Source: Lachnospiraceae bacterium
Lineage (GTDB): Bacteria; Bacillota; Clostridia; Lachnospirales; Lachnospiraceae
Reading direction: 5' to 3'
Assembly (NCBI GenBank): GCA_009774345.1
Contig: VSNR01000028.1
Location: 1 to 30,037, forward strand
Length of the DNA stretch: 30,037 nucleotides
Position numbers and translations under genes: made by a program. Below, one piece after another: positions 7,456 to 17,178 of this stretch (position 1 is the first letter of the stretch; each line of letters opens with the position of its first letter). Under the pieces are notes generated by a model. That model was not told the DNA's origin and made no database searches. It saw only the letters and a program-made list of their open reading frames with translations.

Positions 7456-8046
7456 TCAAAAACTGTATATTTCCCCGCTGCACGCTTCCTCCATGATCGC
7501 CTGAACATCCGCTCCATCCAGATCCAATCCTTGCGCACTGACAAAATGTGCGTTATGCACACCATAGAGCCTGCATAATGCATTGGCATACTCAAACCCA
7601 AAATTGCAGTCTCCGATATAACCTCCGCTCGTTGTGACATAGTACATATCCTCAGCAGCACACAGCCCAACGGGCGTGCCATCCTCAGCATATGTAAAAG
7701 TAATGCCATCCACGCTTGCCACCTCAAAAAATATCTTGAGAGAAGACGGAAAAGACATATCCCAGTAAGGTGCTGCAATCACCAGCATATCTGCCTGGGC
7801 AACAGCATTTGCATAGTCAAACATCGTATCTTCAAGCTGCCCTGCCGCCAGCAGTTCATTGCGCCTAAGCAGACGCTCATAGTTCAACGGAAGCAGATTT
7901 TCTGTAGACAGCCGGATTTCCTCTATATGAAATGCCATGTCATGATGGTTTGCCTCTCTGATACATTCAAGCAGGTGCTCAGCAAGCGCCAGTGTCCTTG
8001 AATCCCTGCCTCTCACACACGCGTTGATAAATAGTAATGTGGGCAT
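7456..8046 (-). CDS. Flavodoxin-fold NAD(P)H-dependent FMN oxidoreductase
   Basis: This protein of about 196 residues has the Flavodoxin_2 fold of NAD(P)H:quinone reductases and FMN-dependent azoreductases. Seen: an N-terminal beta strand and phosphate-binding loop (LLFINACVRGRDSRTLALA), then the flavin-contacting APYWDMSFPSSLKIFFE (compare PMYNF.IPS.LK in AzoR) and the TTSGGYIGD loop. It should transfer hydride from NAD(P)H through FMN to quinones, azo or nitro compounds. The physiological acceptor is unknown. An ATG at 8052 overlaps the upstream stop (ATGA) but sits only two bases from AAGGAG; the ATG at 8046 is eight bases away and is preferred. It is coupled to the SGNH hydrolase gene. 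Confidence 0.85.
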   Translation of the reverse strand: MPTLLFINACVRGRDSRTLALAEHLLECIREANHHDMAFHIEEIRLSTENLLPLNYERLLRRNELLAAGQLEDTMFDYANAVAQADMLVIAAPYWDMSFPSSLKIFFEVASVDGITFTYAEDGTPVGLCAAEDMYYVTTSGGYIGDCNFGFEYANALCRLYGVHNAHFVSAQGLDLDGADVQAIMEEACSGEIYSF

Positions 8047-8048
8047 TT

Positions 8049-9224
8049 TCATTTCTCCTTGTGATCTAATAAACTTTGCGGTACTTCCTCCGCCATCCGC
8101 TTATACGCCGCCGCAGACGGGTGCAAATGATCGCCGCTGTCATATCCCTGTGCAAATGCACGCGGATCAAGACTGTCGCAGACTGCCCTGTCAAAGTCGA
8201 TACAGCCCTTGATCTCTGACGTGCTGCGAATCCATTCGTTGACAGCACAGCGAAGTTCATCCCGAAACGGCTCATAGGTACGCCATCCATAGATCGGAAG
8301 CAGCGTTCCCATATACACATCCAGCCCGTATTCCTCTGCCTGTATAATATACTGCCTAAGCCCCTGTATCAACTCTTCTGCTGTTGGCAGATCACTCCAC
8401 GGACGAAATGGATTCACGTCTACGCCGACAGGATGAATGATGTCATTGATGCCGTGTTGTATGATCACTGTGTCTGCGCCACTGACCTTTGCCTCCCTAG
8501 GAAAGCGGACAGCCCCCTTCAGTCCATAGGAGTCATATGTGATATTTTCATATTGGCGCAGTATCCTTGTGCCGCTCGCTGCACGCCTCACAATAGCAGT
8601 ATGCTCGATTTTGTCCCGAAATAACCGCAGCGTGAGCTCATCCGGCCACGCCTGCGAAGTGATACTGTCGCCATAACAGACAACCGCCCTGTTTTCACGC
8701 GCAGTATAAATCTCTACATTGCTCAAAAAATAAAACCAGTTCGTATTTCTCGTCAGATCCAGCGGAAGTCTGCCGCACTGTGCATAATTTCCTACCGAAT
8801 AATACCCTTTTGACAAAGGTCCCGTGATCAGTACCGCGGAGCGCATCTGCGTAAACTCCCCCAGATACAAACTGATACTGATATCCTGTCCACGCTGCAC
8901 ACACATACAGATCTCATCACTCACCACAGCTTCTCCCGCTGGTATGGTAACCTGTGTACTGCCATTGTCAAATGTGACTGCGGTGCTGGATTCTTCCACA
9001 ATCTCCCGCTCGGAATCTGCACTCTGAGCCACATATACTTGGCTGATTGTCACAGGCTCTGTGCCGCAGAAATTATCCAGTGTTATTTTGATTCTCTCCC
9101 CGTCAAACATCGGACGGATGGGGTAACGCAGCGTCAAATCCTTCGCGTAATTCTCGGGTTTCCTGTCTGCGATCGATATTGCATTTCCCCATGTTGTCAC
9201 ATATTTTCTCAAACTCTGTTTCAT
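8049..9224 (-). CDS. GDSL/SGNH-family hydrolase (esterase or lipase-like)
   Basis: This 391-residue protein lacks a signal peptide. Residues 1-160 form a beta-rich accessory domain. The rest is an SGNH hydrolase, a Ser-His-(Asp) esterase fold active on acyl or acetyl esters such as decorated carbohydrates. Seen: block I YGDSIT with the nucleophile near residue 186, block III GIND near 260, and block V DHLHPS near 368 with the catalytic Asp/His pair. The two-domain layout is like that of bacterial SGNH esterases acting on plant or wall polysaccharides, but the substrate cannot be read from the sequence. AAGGAAA precedes the ATG and a good promoter lies at 9298-9326. It heads a possible five-gene transcript reaching 3637. 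Confidence 0.88.
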   Translation of the reverse strand: MKQSLRKYVTTWGNAISIADRKPENYAKDLTLRYPIRPMFDGERIKITLDNFCGTEPVTISQVYVAQSADSEREIVEESSTAVTFDNGSTQVTIPAGEAVVSDEICMCVQRGQDISISLYLGEFTQMRSAVLITGPLSKGYYSVGNYAQCGRLPLDLTRNTNWFYFLSNVEIYTARENRAVVCYGDSITSQAWPDELTLRLFRDKIEHTAIVRRAASGTRILRQYENITYDSYGLKGAVRFPREAKVSGADTVIIQHGINDIIHPVGVDVNPFRPWSDLPTAEELIQGLRQYIIQAEEYGLDVYMGTLLPIYGWRTYEPFRDELRCAVNEWIRSTSEIKGCIDFDRAVCDSLDPRAFAQGYDSGDHLHPSAAAYKRMAEEVPQSLLDHKEK

Positions 9225-9248
9225 GCTTATTTTCCTTAGTTTTTTATT

Positions 9249-9275
9249 TATCCAGATATTTATATCCAGATATTT
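9249..9275 (-). repeat. Direct repeat in the SGNH gene leader
   Basis: TATCCAGATATTT occurs twice with a 14-bp period between the promoter at 9298-9326 and the start codon at 9224. It could bind a regulator or be a simple duplication. The rest of the 9225-9385 gap holds only the promoter. Confidence 0.5.
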
Positions 9276-9297
9276 CTAAATAATTACGTCCGCATCT

Positions 9298-9326
9298 ATT
9301 ATAGCATGAAACATCGCTCACTTCAA
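9298..9326 (-). promoter_or_regulatory. Extended -10 promoter of the SGNH hydrolase operon
   Basis: On the minus strand TTGAAG (9326-9321) is followed after 17 bp by TATAAT (9303-9298), with TGC directly before it giving an extended -10. It separates the five-gene group from the large surface-protein gene upstream. Confidence 0.75.
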
Positions 9327-9385
9327 TTATATCCTCACGCCGGATAAAATCTTAAAATCTGCCATGGTTACTGTCCATACAGGAC

Positions 9386-12300
9386 TTAGCATTTCCTGCG
9401 CCTGACTGCCCGCAGCGCCGTAAACAGAGCGATAACTGCCGCCATACCCATGACCAAAATCACTGCACGTCCGACAGGTGTCTTGGACGGCTTGTTTACC
9501 AACTGCACCAGTTTGTCTGTAGTGACCAGAAATCCAGATGCGGCTGTCTGCTCTCCCGAGAGAGTCTGCCTCTCATTTCCTGCGGCATCCTTCACTCTGT
9601 AACAGAGCGATACCTCGCCGTCATACTGCGGAATCATAATCTTCATCATGCCATCCTCATCAGCAAGCACCATATAATCCCAGCACTCCAGTACTTCTCT
9701 ATTCTTATTAACCAGCATAAATTCCGCTTCCGCAAGACGGAAATTATCTGTGACGACAACCTGTACTTCCTGCGACTCGACATCATATATCCCGCCGGAC
9801 TCCACACCATCTATGATCACTTTGGGTGCTGTATTGTCCACGATAAATGATATTTCATTGCCTCGAATATTTGTCGCATTGTTGACTTCATTGCCAGCCC
9901 GATCCTTAGAATACAAGCTCAGACGATAGGCACCCTCCTCCTGAAAATTCTCTTTGTCAATCTTGTATACATAAGTGTATCCTGTATGCTCTGATCCACT
10001 GATCTCTTTGCTGTACGCAGCCTGATACCCCAATTCACCGTTTCTTGATATATATAAATCAAACTCTTCCACAGTATCAACATTCATCTCGACAATCTGG
10101 ATCTCATCTAGTTGATTTACCGTCTGATACTGATTTTCCATAAGGTGTGCAAGTTGTCTCATATCGTAAACGGAACCATTTCTGTTAAGTGAAAACCGAT
10201 AGGAAAGCTCTGACGTGTTGCCCGCCTGATCACAGGCAGTAACCGTAAGATAATAGATATTATCCTCCTTGTCAGTCATATCGGGCAGTGTGAAACGATA
10301 ACCGACACCGCTGCCATCCTCCACAGGTGTTGTCTCTATGACTGTATCCACTGACTCACCCATACCTGATAAGACATCAATCCTCACGCCTGCTGCATCC
10401 ATATTTAAATCCAGCACTGTCACTACAGGCAAAATTGTCCCCTTGTTGGCAGAACCATCCACAATGCCCTCGATTGCAATCAATGGCACTGTTTTGTCGA
10501 TCGTAAAGCTTCTCTTTACACTTTCAGAAGAATTTCCTGCCAAATCCGTGTACCTGCAATCAATATCATGTGCACTCTCCCCGTCAAACGTTATCCGCAT
10601 CGTGTGGACATCACCATCATGACTCCATCTGCCTACATCTGCCTTAGGTACCATATTCAACACAAAATCCTCCTCGCGAAAATTGTGTTCTGTCACTGTG
10701 ATGAGCGCCGTCACCTCTGTATTAAAAAACTGCTGCTCTGTCTGCACCTTTTTCTGCTCTGTCTCCAATTCCATCTGCAAGACTGGCGCTGTGCAGTCAA
10801 TTGTAAACGTCTCTGTCTCGATCTTGTTTGACACATTGCCTGCCAAGTCTGTACAGACAGCCTCAATCGAATAACTACCATCCTCTGTGAAAGCAATCTC
10901 GGCATAGTGCTCTATCCCGTCGTCTGTCCAGTCAGACAGCATAAACTGCGCTGGCCTCCCATTTTTTCGAACCGTGATATCGACTGCTTTCTGGTCAAAA
11001 TTACGCTCTATTACACGGATTTGCGCCGTTCTTTTCCGCCGATAAAAATGGTCGTTTTCAACCTCATGGTTATCAAACTGTATAGAAATTTCCGGTTTTG
11101 TAATATCTATTTTTAATACCTGTATCGATGTCTTGGCATTTCCTGCCCTGTCAACTGCCGTGACCTCAATATAGGCATCATTGCTCTCATTCTCCTGTGC
11201 TTTCACAACCTGTACCGTCTGAAATTCAGCTGCCTGTGCAAGCTCCTCGTCTGTGGGCTGTTCCTTTGTAAATGCAAACAGTACATTGTCTGTCATTGTA
11301 TCCTCACCGTCTCTTCCAATCGAGTCTGTCACAGACATCAGGGATGCACAATTTCCATCCTCCGGCAAATCCTTTACATGGATTTGAACCTCCACATCCT
11401 CATGAAAGAATCCATTTTCATTTGCCCCCTCCGGTTCCATGATCAGGGACATATTCTCTGCACCGATTGGCGCTGTATGATCCACCACAACGCCCATTGT
11501 CCAGCCCTCGGACACATTGCCAGCCTGATCTTGCGCCCTCACATACAAAAAGCACTTCGTGTCAGGGATGATCTCAATGGCATCCTCCCCATCAAAACCT
11601 GTGTTCTCAGTCTCCCTCCATGCTCCCGGCTTCTCAGCCCGTTGAATCAGCAAGGAACCTTTGCCGCTGATGCCATACTGTGCGCTAGCACTTGCTAACA
11701 CTGTATTTTGATAAAATTTCTCATACACAATCGTTGATTCCTGTCCGACTGGAAAGAGACTGTCCTCTATCATCACCATCAAATCTGTCGGTTCGTGCGT
11801 ATCAATCTTATACCTTTGTCTCTCTCTTCGGGACTCATTTCCTGCGCTGTCCGTAGTCCAGTACTCCAACGTATAGATTCCATCCTGCGCCTCACGCGAG
11901 TCCGCGTGATATCCAAAACCAACAGAAAAATCTTCCAGCGGATCTATTGTCAGTGCAAAATCCTTCGAGCCATCTATCACGCCTATCATCACACTCTTTT
12001 CAACACTGGCTGGCGCTGTAGAAAATGCATTGTCCTCTGCCGTAAGTCTGTAATGCATCGTAATCGGCGCGTCATACTCTCCAGAGTCAGATCCCGAGTC
12101 ATATTCAGGATATTCAAACTGTATATATGGGACACCGGATTCCTTGTTGTACCACTCATTGATGCGCTTCGTGTCATCGGCCCTGCTGATCTTCATTGGT
12201 TTTAAATCCGCTGCCTGATGCTGTACCAGAATCCGCTCCCGCACAATATCCTCTGTCATAATTCCTGATTTTGAAATTACTCGAAAACTGTAATATCCAT

Positions 12301-14200
12301 TTCTGTCATCCGTCACTTCGAGTTCTGCCTCCGGCTTGTCCTGCCATGACAGCACTGTCCACTCATCTTGTGTGCCTTCGCTATTTGATATCTGACCAAT
12401 CTTGTCATATTTGTATTCAAGCTGTCCGATACCAGCATAAGGGCAGCTTGCAGGGTCTGCTGTGATGGTAAACAGTACATTTTTATTCGTCCAGTTGTCA
12501 TGGTCTCCGCAATATGGCTTTCCGTCCGCTGTGGCTGTCAGCTTCATCACAGGCGCTGCCTTATCCACCACTACTTTGATATACGCACCCTGCTCATTGA
12601 CAAACCCCTCTGATGCACTCACATTGCCAAGCCGATCATACGCCCGAACCGCGATGGCATCATAACAGCCATCTGGCAGCCTGATTTGAAAATCACTGGC
12701 TGCTACGCCTTCCTTTACGCCCTCGACTGCTGTCCATTTGGCATTTCCTCCCGCTGTGGCATCTGTGGTATACTCCATCCTGTCCAAACCACAACCAGCA
12801 TCCTCAAACGTGCCTTTCAGCACAAAATCCTCTGCAAAATACTGCACTGTATCGGTCTTTGTCGGTTCATAACAATGACTTTCTGAATACAAAGAGGTCA
12901 GTACAGGCGCATCCTTGTCAATACCGACTGTATAGCTTCTGGTTCCGTCCGCCACCTCTTTTGTACTTGCATTTTTTCCCGGATTTTCCGCCCAAAATGT
13001 ATACGGATTCCTTACATTTTTCTCATTGCTTTCTCCACCCGATACCTTCGTTTCGATCGCTGTGAAGTATTTCTTTCCTGTATCGCTGAGTCTGATCTCT
13101 ACCGATCCATCCACCCAGTTGTCATGCGCCTGTAAATAACGCCTCCACTCGCTGTACGTATAGTCCCCCTGATGGCTGCCCCCTGATACTTTGATATAGA
13201 AATCACTATCGTACAACGGACTGTTGTGTACTTTGATCGTCCCATATCCAGGATACACGGTTACGCCGCAGGAACCCAGCGGTTCGACAGAGTATGCTGT
13301 CTCTCCTACCCCGACAATATCAAGCGTCACCGCATCCTTAAAGCACGTCTTGGCACTGTCATAAACACACGTCTTTTCCATATAATGCGGAGAGACAATC
13401 CCGGCGTTTTCCATCTTTAGATAATAGTGTATGCCGGACAGCGCTGATGCTGGCAGTTCTTTTCCGCCGCCCATATTCATATGCCCTGTCGGCGGAAAGA
13501 TACGTGTGCTCTCCTCAACTGTCACGCAGAGTTCAGGGGACACGCTGCCATCTATGTACGTCCTGTAATCCAGGTCGCCTTCATCGGTCACAGATGGCAT
13601 GATTCCTGCTGTCTTATCCATTTCAAGTGTAAATTCTTCTGTCGTCCCTTCTGTTAATTCTTCTATTACTTCCTCGTCCTTTTGATCCGCTTGCTCCTCA
13701 ATCAGCTCCATCTGTGCTTCCAGTTCGAAAAAGCCTGCTTCCGGCATTTCTGCTGTCTGTGCTGTGCATGCGGTCTCTCCCTCTGCCGCGTCTGGCTGTG
13801 TTGTGCCATCTGCCTCTGCGGATGTCTCATCTTCCACCTCCTGCGTGATCTCCTGCGTCTGGCTGTCCTCTGTTGTCTGTTCTAAAACATTGTCTGAACC
13901 CTGGCTTTGCTCCGGCTTCTGTTCCAAACTCTTCTCCGTACTTTGAGTTTCAGATTCCTGACTTTGCTCCGGCTTCTGCTCTTCTGTGCGATTTACAGTG
14001 GATTCCTCCTGTTTTGCTTCTTCATCTGAATCTTCGTCTGAATCTTCCTCCTCTACAACATATGCCCGCATTTCAAAGGCAGCAGGCTTATGTTTGGTCC
14101 GCATCTGCCCCATTGCCTCTGCTGTCTCCATGCACGCCGGCGTGTTCAGCGTAATGCTAAGCACAAGTATTGCTATCAACCATTGTTTTAATTTTCTCAT
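9386..14200 (-). CDS. Giant membrane-anchored surface protein with repeated Ig-like modules
   Basis: This is a 1604-residue protein. Residues 1-29 are a signal peptide (WLIAILVLSITLNTPAC then AEA). Residues about 50-210 are low-complexity and highly acidic, rich in Glu, Gln, Ser and Thr (EQKPEQSQ occurs twice), and probably a flexible wall-spanning stalk. The remainder is a chain of beta-sandwich modules marked by a DxAGN signature (TDSAGN, QDQAGN, VDRAGN, TDLAGN twice, CDQAGN, KDRAGN, KDAAGN and the variant YDRLGN), often followed by IDxTxP. Such modules are typical of bacterial Ig-like adhesin repeats. The end is a hydrophobic segment plus RRRKC; no LPXTG is present, so it is anchored by the membrane segment. 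It is probably an adhesin; ligand unknown. No clear promoter was found in 14201-14331. Confidence 0.85.
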   Translation of the reverse strand: MRKLKQWLIAILVLSITLNTPACMETAEAMGQMRTKHKPAAFEMRAYVVEEEDSDEDSDEEAKQEESTVNRTEEQKPEQSQESETQSTEKSLEQKPEQSQGSDNVLEQTTEDSQTQEITQEVEDETSAEADGTTQPDAAEGETACTAQTAEMPEAGFFELEAQMELIEEQADQKDEEVIEELTEGTTEEFTLEMDKTAGIMPSVTDEGDLDYRTYIDGSVSPELCVTVEESTRIFPPTGHMNMGGGKELPASALSGIHYYLKMENAGIVSPHYMEKTCVYDSAKTCFKDAVTLDIVGVGETAYSVEPLGSCGVTVYPGYGTIKVHNSPLYDSDFYIKVSGGSHQGDYTYSEWRRYLQAHDNWVDGSVEIRLSDTGKKYFTAIETKVSGGESNEKNVRNPYTFWAENPGKNASTKEVADGTRSYTVGIDKDAPVLTSLYSESHCYEPTKTDTVQYFAEDFVLKGTFEDAGCGLDRMEYTTDATAGGNAKWTAVEGVKEGVAASDFQIRLPDGCYDAIAVRAYDRLGNVSASEGFVNEQGAYIKVVVDKAAPVMKLTATADGKPYCGDHDNWTNKNVLFTITADPASCPYAGIGQLEYKYDKIGQISNSEGTQDEWTVLSWQDKPEAELEVTDDRNGYYSFRVISKSGIMTEDIVRERILVQHQAADLKPMKISRADDTKRINEWYNKESGVPYIQFEYPEYDSGSDSGEYDAPITMHYRLTAEDNAFSTAPASVEKSVMIGVIDGSKDFALTIDPLEDFSVGFGYHADSREAQDGIYTLEYWTTDSAGNESRRERQRYKIDTHEPTDLMVMIEDSLFPVGQESTIVYEKFYQNTVLASASAQYGISGKGSLLIQRAEKPGAWRETENTGFDGEDAIEIIPDTKCFLYVRAQDQAGNVSEGWTMGVVVDHTAPIGAENMSLIMEPEGANENGFFHEDVEVQIHVKDLPEDGNCASLMSVTDSIGRDGEDTMTDNVLFAFTKEQPTDEELAQAAEFQTVQVVKAQENESNDAYIEVTAVDRAGNAKTSIQVLKIDITKPEISIQFDNHEVENDHFYRRKRTAQIRVIERNFDQKAVDITVRKNGRPAQFMLSDWTDDGIEHYAEIAFTEDGSYSIEAVCTDLAGNVSNKIETETFTIDCTAPVLQMELETEQKKVQTEQQFFNTEVTALITVTEHNFREEDFVLNMVPKADVGRWSHDGDVHTMRITFDGESAHDIDCRYTDLAGNSSESVKRSFTIDKTVPLIAIEGIVDGSANKGTILPVVTVLDLNMDAAGVRIDVLSGMGESVDTVIETTPVEDGSGVGYRFTLPDMTDKEDNIYYLTVTACDQAGNTSELSYRFSLNRNGSVYDMRQLAHLMENQYQTVNQLDEIQIVEMNVDTVEEFDLYISRNGELGYQAAYSKEISGSEHTGYTYVYKIDKENFQEEGAYRLSLYSKDRAGNEVNNATNIRGNEISFIVDNTAPKVIIDGVESGGIYDVESQEVQVVVTDNFRLAEAEFMLVNKNREVLECWDYMVLADEDGMMKIMIPQYDGEVSLCYRVKDAAGNERQTLSGEQTAASGFLVTTDKLVQLVNKPSKTPVGRAVILVMGMAAVIALFTALRAVRRRKC

Positions 14201-14331
14201 TTCTCCTCGGTTCCTCTCTCTTGTGTATTTATCCTATCGCGCTTCAAGGTGCGCCTTACCAGTTTATACGAACAGAGCAGATTACACAATAGTACTAAAG
14301 TACCGTTTTTTCCCGAAAAGAGATCTGCATC

Positions 14332-14373
14332 AAAAAAACCTCCCCAGATTTTCCTGTCTGAAGAGGTTTTTTT
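14332..14373 (-). terminator. Rho-independent terminator after ackA
   Basis: On the minus strand, AAAAAAACCTC pairs with GAGGTTTTTTT around an inner CAGA/TCTG, ending in seven T residues 15 bp after the ackA stop. It separates ackA from the downstream giant surface-protein gene. Confidence 0.85.
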
Positions 14374-14387
14374 CATCTGATCTTATT

Positions 14388-15578
14388 TTATACAAGCGCT
14401 GCCGTCTGTCTCGCGATGGCAAGCTCCTCATTGGTCGGTACGCACAGCAGTGCAACCTTGCTGTCCGAGGTCGAGATCACGCGCTCCTCGCCGCGGACAT
14501 TGTTCTTCTCCGGGTCAATCTGCGCCCCGAGATACCCTAAGTACTTTGCAATCTCTGCGCGCCCCGCGATGTTGTTCTCGCCCACGCCCGCAGTGAATGC
14601 GACCGCATCCACACCGTTCATCGCCGCCGCATACGCGCCGATGTACTTCGCCACACTGTAGTAAAACGCATCCAGCGCCGTCTGTGCAAGGCTGTTTCCC
14701 TGAGCCGCCGCTGCCTCGATATCCCTGAAATCAGAGGACACCCGCGACATGCCGAGCACACCGGACTTTTTATTCAGCACATTGTTCATCTGCGCCGGCG
14801 TCAGGTTCTCCTTCTGGCAGATAAAATCACAGATTGCAGGGTCAATGCTGCCTGAGCGCGTACCCATGATAATGCCCTCAAGCGGGGTGAGCCCCATCGA
14901 GGTATCCACACATTTCCCGTGGTCTACTGCCGACACAGAACCGCCGTTGCCCAGATGACACACAATGATTTTCAGTGCATCCCTTGACTTGCCAAGAAGC
15001 TGTGCTGCCCTCGCTGACACATAGTCATGGCTTGTCCCATGAAATCCATAACGGCGCACCTTGTACTTCTCATAATACTCGTAGGGCAGTCCGTACAGGT
15101 ATGCTTTTTCTGGCATTGTCTGGTGAAATGCCGTGTCAAATACCGCCACCATCGGCACCTTGGGCATGATTTCCTGGCAGGAGCGAATGCCGATCAGATT
15201 CGCCGGATTGTGGAGCGGCGCAAGGTCGCTGCACTCCTCGATCGCAGCCATGACCTCCTCATTGATGATGACGGAGGACGCAAATTTTTCCCCGCCATGC
15301 ACAACGCGGTGTCCGACTGCATTGATCTCATCGAGCGACTGGACTACACCGTGCCCCGCATCGGTGAGCGCATCAATCACAAGTTTTACAGCCACTGTGT
15401 GATTTGGCATCGGCGTCTCGACCGTTACCTTGTCTTTTCCTGCGGGCGTGTGTGTGAGCAGACTCCCATCAATGCCAATGCGCTCGCACAGTCCCTTTGC
15501 GAGTACTGCCTCCGTGTCACTGTTGATCAGCTGGTATTTGAGCGAGGAGCTCCCACAGTTGATGACTAAAATATTCAT
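14388..15578 (-). CDS. ackA: Acetate kinase
   Basis: This 396-residue cytoplasmic enzyme is the usual length. It interconverts acetyl phosphate plus ADP with acetate plus ATP, the final energy-yielding step of acetate fermentation. Seen: the N-terminal phosphate motif MNILVINCGSSSLKY, the HRVVHGG block, FDTAFH, HLGNGGS, and GTRSGSIDP, all typical of the ASKHA-fold kinase family. AGGAGGGA precedes the ATG. The usual partner pta (phosphotransacetylase) is not in this window; the upstream neighbour, 49 bp away and on the same strand, is proS. A strong terminator follows the gene. Confidence 0.97.
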   Translation of the reverse strand: MNILVINCGSSSLKYQLINSDTEAVLAKGLCERIGIDGSLLTHTPAGKDKVTVETPMPNHTVAVKLVIDALTDAGHGVVQSLDEINAVGHRVVHGGEKFASSVIINEEVMAAIEECSDLAPLHNPANLIGIRSCQEIMPKVPMVAVFDTAFHQTMPEKAYLYGLPYEYYEKYKVRRYGFHGTSHDYVSARAAQLLGKSRDALKIIVCHLGNGGSVSAVDHGKCVDTSMGLTPLEGIIMGTRSGSIDPAICDFICQKENLTPAQMNNVLNKKSGVLGMSRVSSDFRDIEAAAAQGNSLAQTALDAFYYSVAKYIGAYAAAMNGVDAVAFTAGVGENNIAGRAEIAKYLGYLGAQIDPEKNNVRGEERVISTSDSKVALLCVPTNEELAIARQTAALV

Positions 15579-15627
15579 AGTACTTCCCTCCTGAAAATTT
15601 TATTTCCTTATAATATTATTCCATCTA

Positions 15628-17070
15628 TCAATAAGCCCTGCCCCAGTAAACCATCTTCTTTGCAGGCCTTCCGCAGCACACGCAGGTATCGCTGAGCTGC
15701 TCCTGCTCAAACGGCATACAGCGGCTGGTCGCTGCCAGCTCCTCTTTCACCTTATCCTCGCACGCGCTGTCTCCGCACCACATCGCCTTGACAAATCCCG
15801 GCTTGTTGTTGATGGTGTCGCAGAACGCCTCCCATGTCACTGCGCTGTAAATATGCGTCTCAAGATGTTTCTTTGCCGTCTCGTACATCTCAGTCTGAAT
15901 GGTATCAAGAAGCGCTGCGGCCTTCGTCTCAGCTTCACCCAGACACACGTCTGTTTTTTCTCTCGTATCACGGCGCACAAAGACACACTTGTTGTTCTCG
16001 ATATCCTTGGGGCCAATCTCGATGCGAAACGGCACGCCGCGCATCTCGCACTCGCTGAATTTCCAGCCCGGGCTCTTGTCCGAATCGTCCACCTTCACGC
16101 GCATGCCCTTTTGAACCAGACGATCTCTCAGTGCGTATGCCGCATCAAGCACCCCCTCCTTCTTCTGCTGGATTGGTACGATCATGATCTGTACCGGCGC
16201 CACCTTGGGCGGAAGTTTCAGGCCGGAATCATCTCCGTGTACCATGATCACCGCGCCGATGAGACGCGTCGTGAGCCCCCATGAGGTCTGATGGCAGTAT
16301 TTCAGTGTGTTGTCTTTATCTGTAAACTGAATGCCAAACGCTTTGGCGAACCCGTCTCCGAAATTATGGCTGGTGCCGGATTGCAGTGCCTTGCCGTCAT
16401 GCATCAGCGCTTCGATCGTATAGGTCGCCTCCGCCCCTGCAAATTTCTCCTTGTCTGTCTTTTGTCCCTTCACGACAGGGATTGCAAGCACGTCGCGCAG
16501 AAAATCAGCATACACATTCAGCATCTGGATGGTTCTCTCCTGTGCCTCCTCAGCAGTCGCATGGGCTGTATGCCCCTCCTGCCACAAAAATTCCCTGCTC
16601 CGAAGGAACGGGCGCGTCGTCTTCTCCCAGCGGACCACCGAACACCACTGGTTATATACCTTGGGCAAATCCCTGTAGGACTGGATTTCATTTTTGTAAA
16701 AATCACAGAACAGCGTCTCCGAGGTAGGACGCACGCAGAGCCGCTCCTGCAAAGGTTCAAGCCCGCCGTGTGTCACCCACGCAACCTCCGGCGCAAAGCC
16801 CTCCACATGGTCTTTCTCCTTCTCAAGCAGACTCTCCGGTATGAACATTGGCATGTATACATTCTCCACCCCGGTCTTTTTAAATGCCGCGTCAAGCTGC
16901 TGTTGAATCTGCTCCCAGATGGCATAGCCTGCGGGTTTGATAATCATACAGCCCTTCACGCTCGAGTAGTCGCACAGCTCCGCCTTCTTCACGACATCTG
17001 TGTACCACTGCGCGAAATCCTCCTCCATCGAGGTGATCGCCTCCACTAATTTCTTATTTTCATTCGCCAT
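15628..17070 (-). CDS. proS: Prolyl-tRNA synthetase, archaeal/eukaryotic-type short form
   Basis: This is a 480-residue class II aminoacyl-tRNA synthetase that charges tRNA-Pro with proline. The start at 17070 is preceded by AAAGGAAGAG; the open extension to 17166 runs through a terminator and is rejected. Seen: class II motif 2 (RWEKTTRPFLRSREFLWQEG), the proline-pocket blocks RPTSET and GTSHNFGDGF, motif 3 (TTRLIGAVIMVHGD), and an anticodon-binding domain (about 285-390). The C-terminal Zn-binding-like tail has Cys residues (CGDSACED, CVCCG) and ends in Tyr. The absence of the large editing insertion marks it as the archaeal-type ProS found in many Clostridia. The 17071-17132 leader has a small GTCAGC/GCTGAC hairpin but no T-box. 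Confidence 0.96.
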   Translation of the reverse strand: MANENKKLVEAITSMEEDFAQWYTDVVKKAELCDYSSVKGCMIIKPAGYAIWEQIQQQLDAAFKKTGVENVYMPMFIPESLLEKEKDHVEGFAPEVAWVTHGGLEPLQERLCVRPTSETLFCDFYKNEIQSYRDLPKVYNQWCSVVRWEKTTRPFLRSREFLWQEGHTAHATAEEAQERTIQMLNVYADFLRDVLAIPVVKGQKTDKEKFAGAEATYTIEALMHDGKALQSGTSHNFGDGFAKAFGIQFTDKDNTLKYCHQTSWGLTTRLIGAVIMVHGDDSGLKLPPKVAPVQIMIVPIQQKKEGVLDAAYALRDRLVQKGMRVKVDDSDKSPGWKFSECEMRGVPFRIEIGPKDIENNKCVFVRRDTREKTDVCLGEAETKAAALLDTIQTEMYETAKKHLETHIYSAVTWEAFCDTINNKPGFVKAMWCGDSACEDKVKEELAATSRCMPFEQEQLSDTCVCCGRPAKKMVYWGRAY

Positions 17071-17132
17071 TTTCCACTCTTCCTTTCCAGTCAGCCTTAG
17101 CTGACATATTTCAGCTGGGTGCCCGTGTGCAT

Positions 17133-17178
17133 AAAAAGATGGCAATGACACACACTGTCCCTGCATGTGGCATTACCA
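17133..17178 (-). terminator. Terminator after the small membrane-protein gene
   Basis: On the minus strand, TGGTAATG pairs with CATTGCCA (one G.T) around a partly paired loop and is followed by TCTTTTT. It lies 26 bp after the stop of the 17204-17473 gene. Confidence 0.75.

Noticed and set aside
13680..14160. Several overlapping plus-strand open frames rich in Cys, Leu and Ser
   Set aside because: They are complementary to the Glu/Gln-rich low-complexity stalk of the giant surface protein and are composition artefacts.
17071..17166. N-terminal extension of ProS by 32 residues
   Set aside because: It would read through the upstream gene's terminator, has no ribosome binding site, and ProS homologues start near MANENKK.
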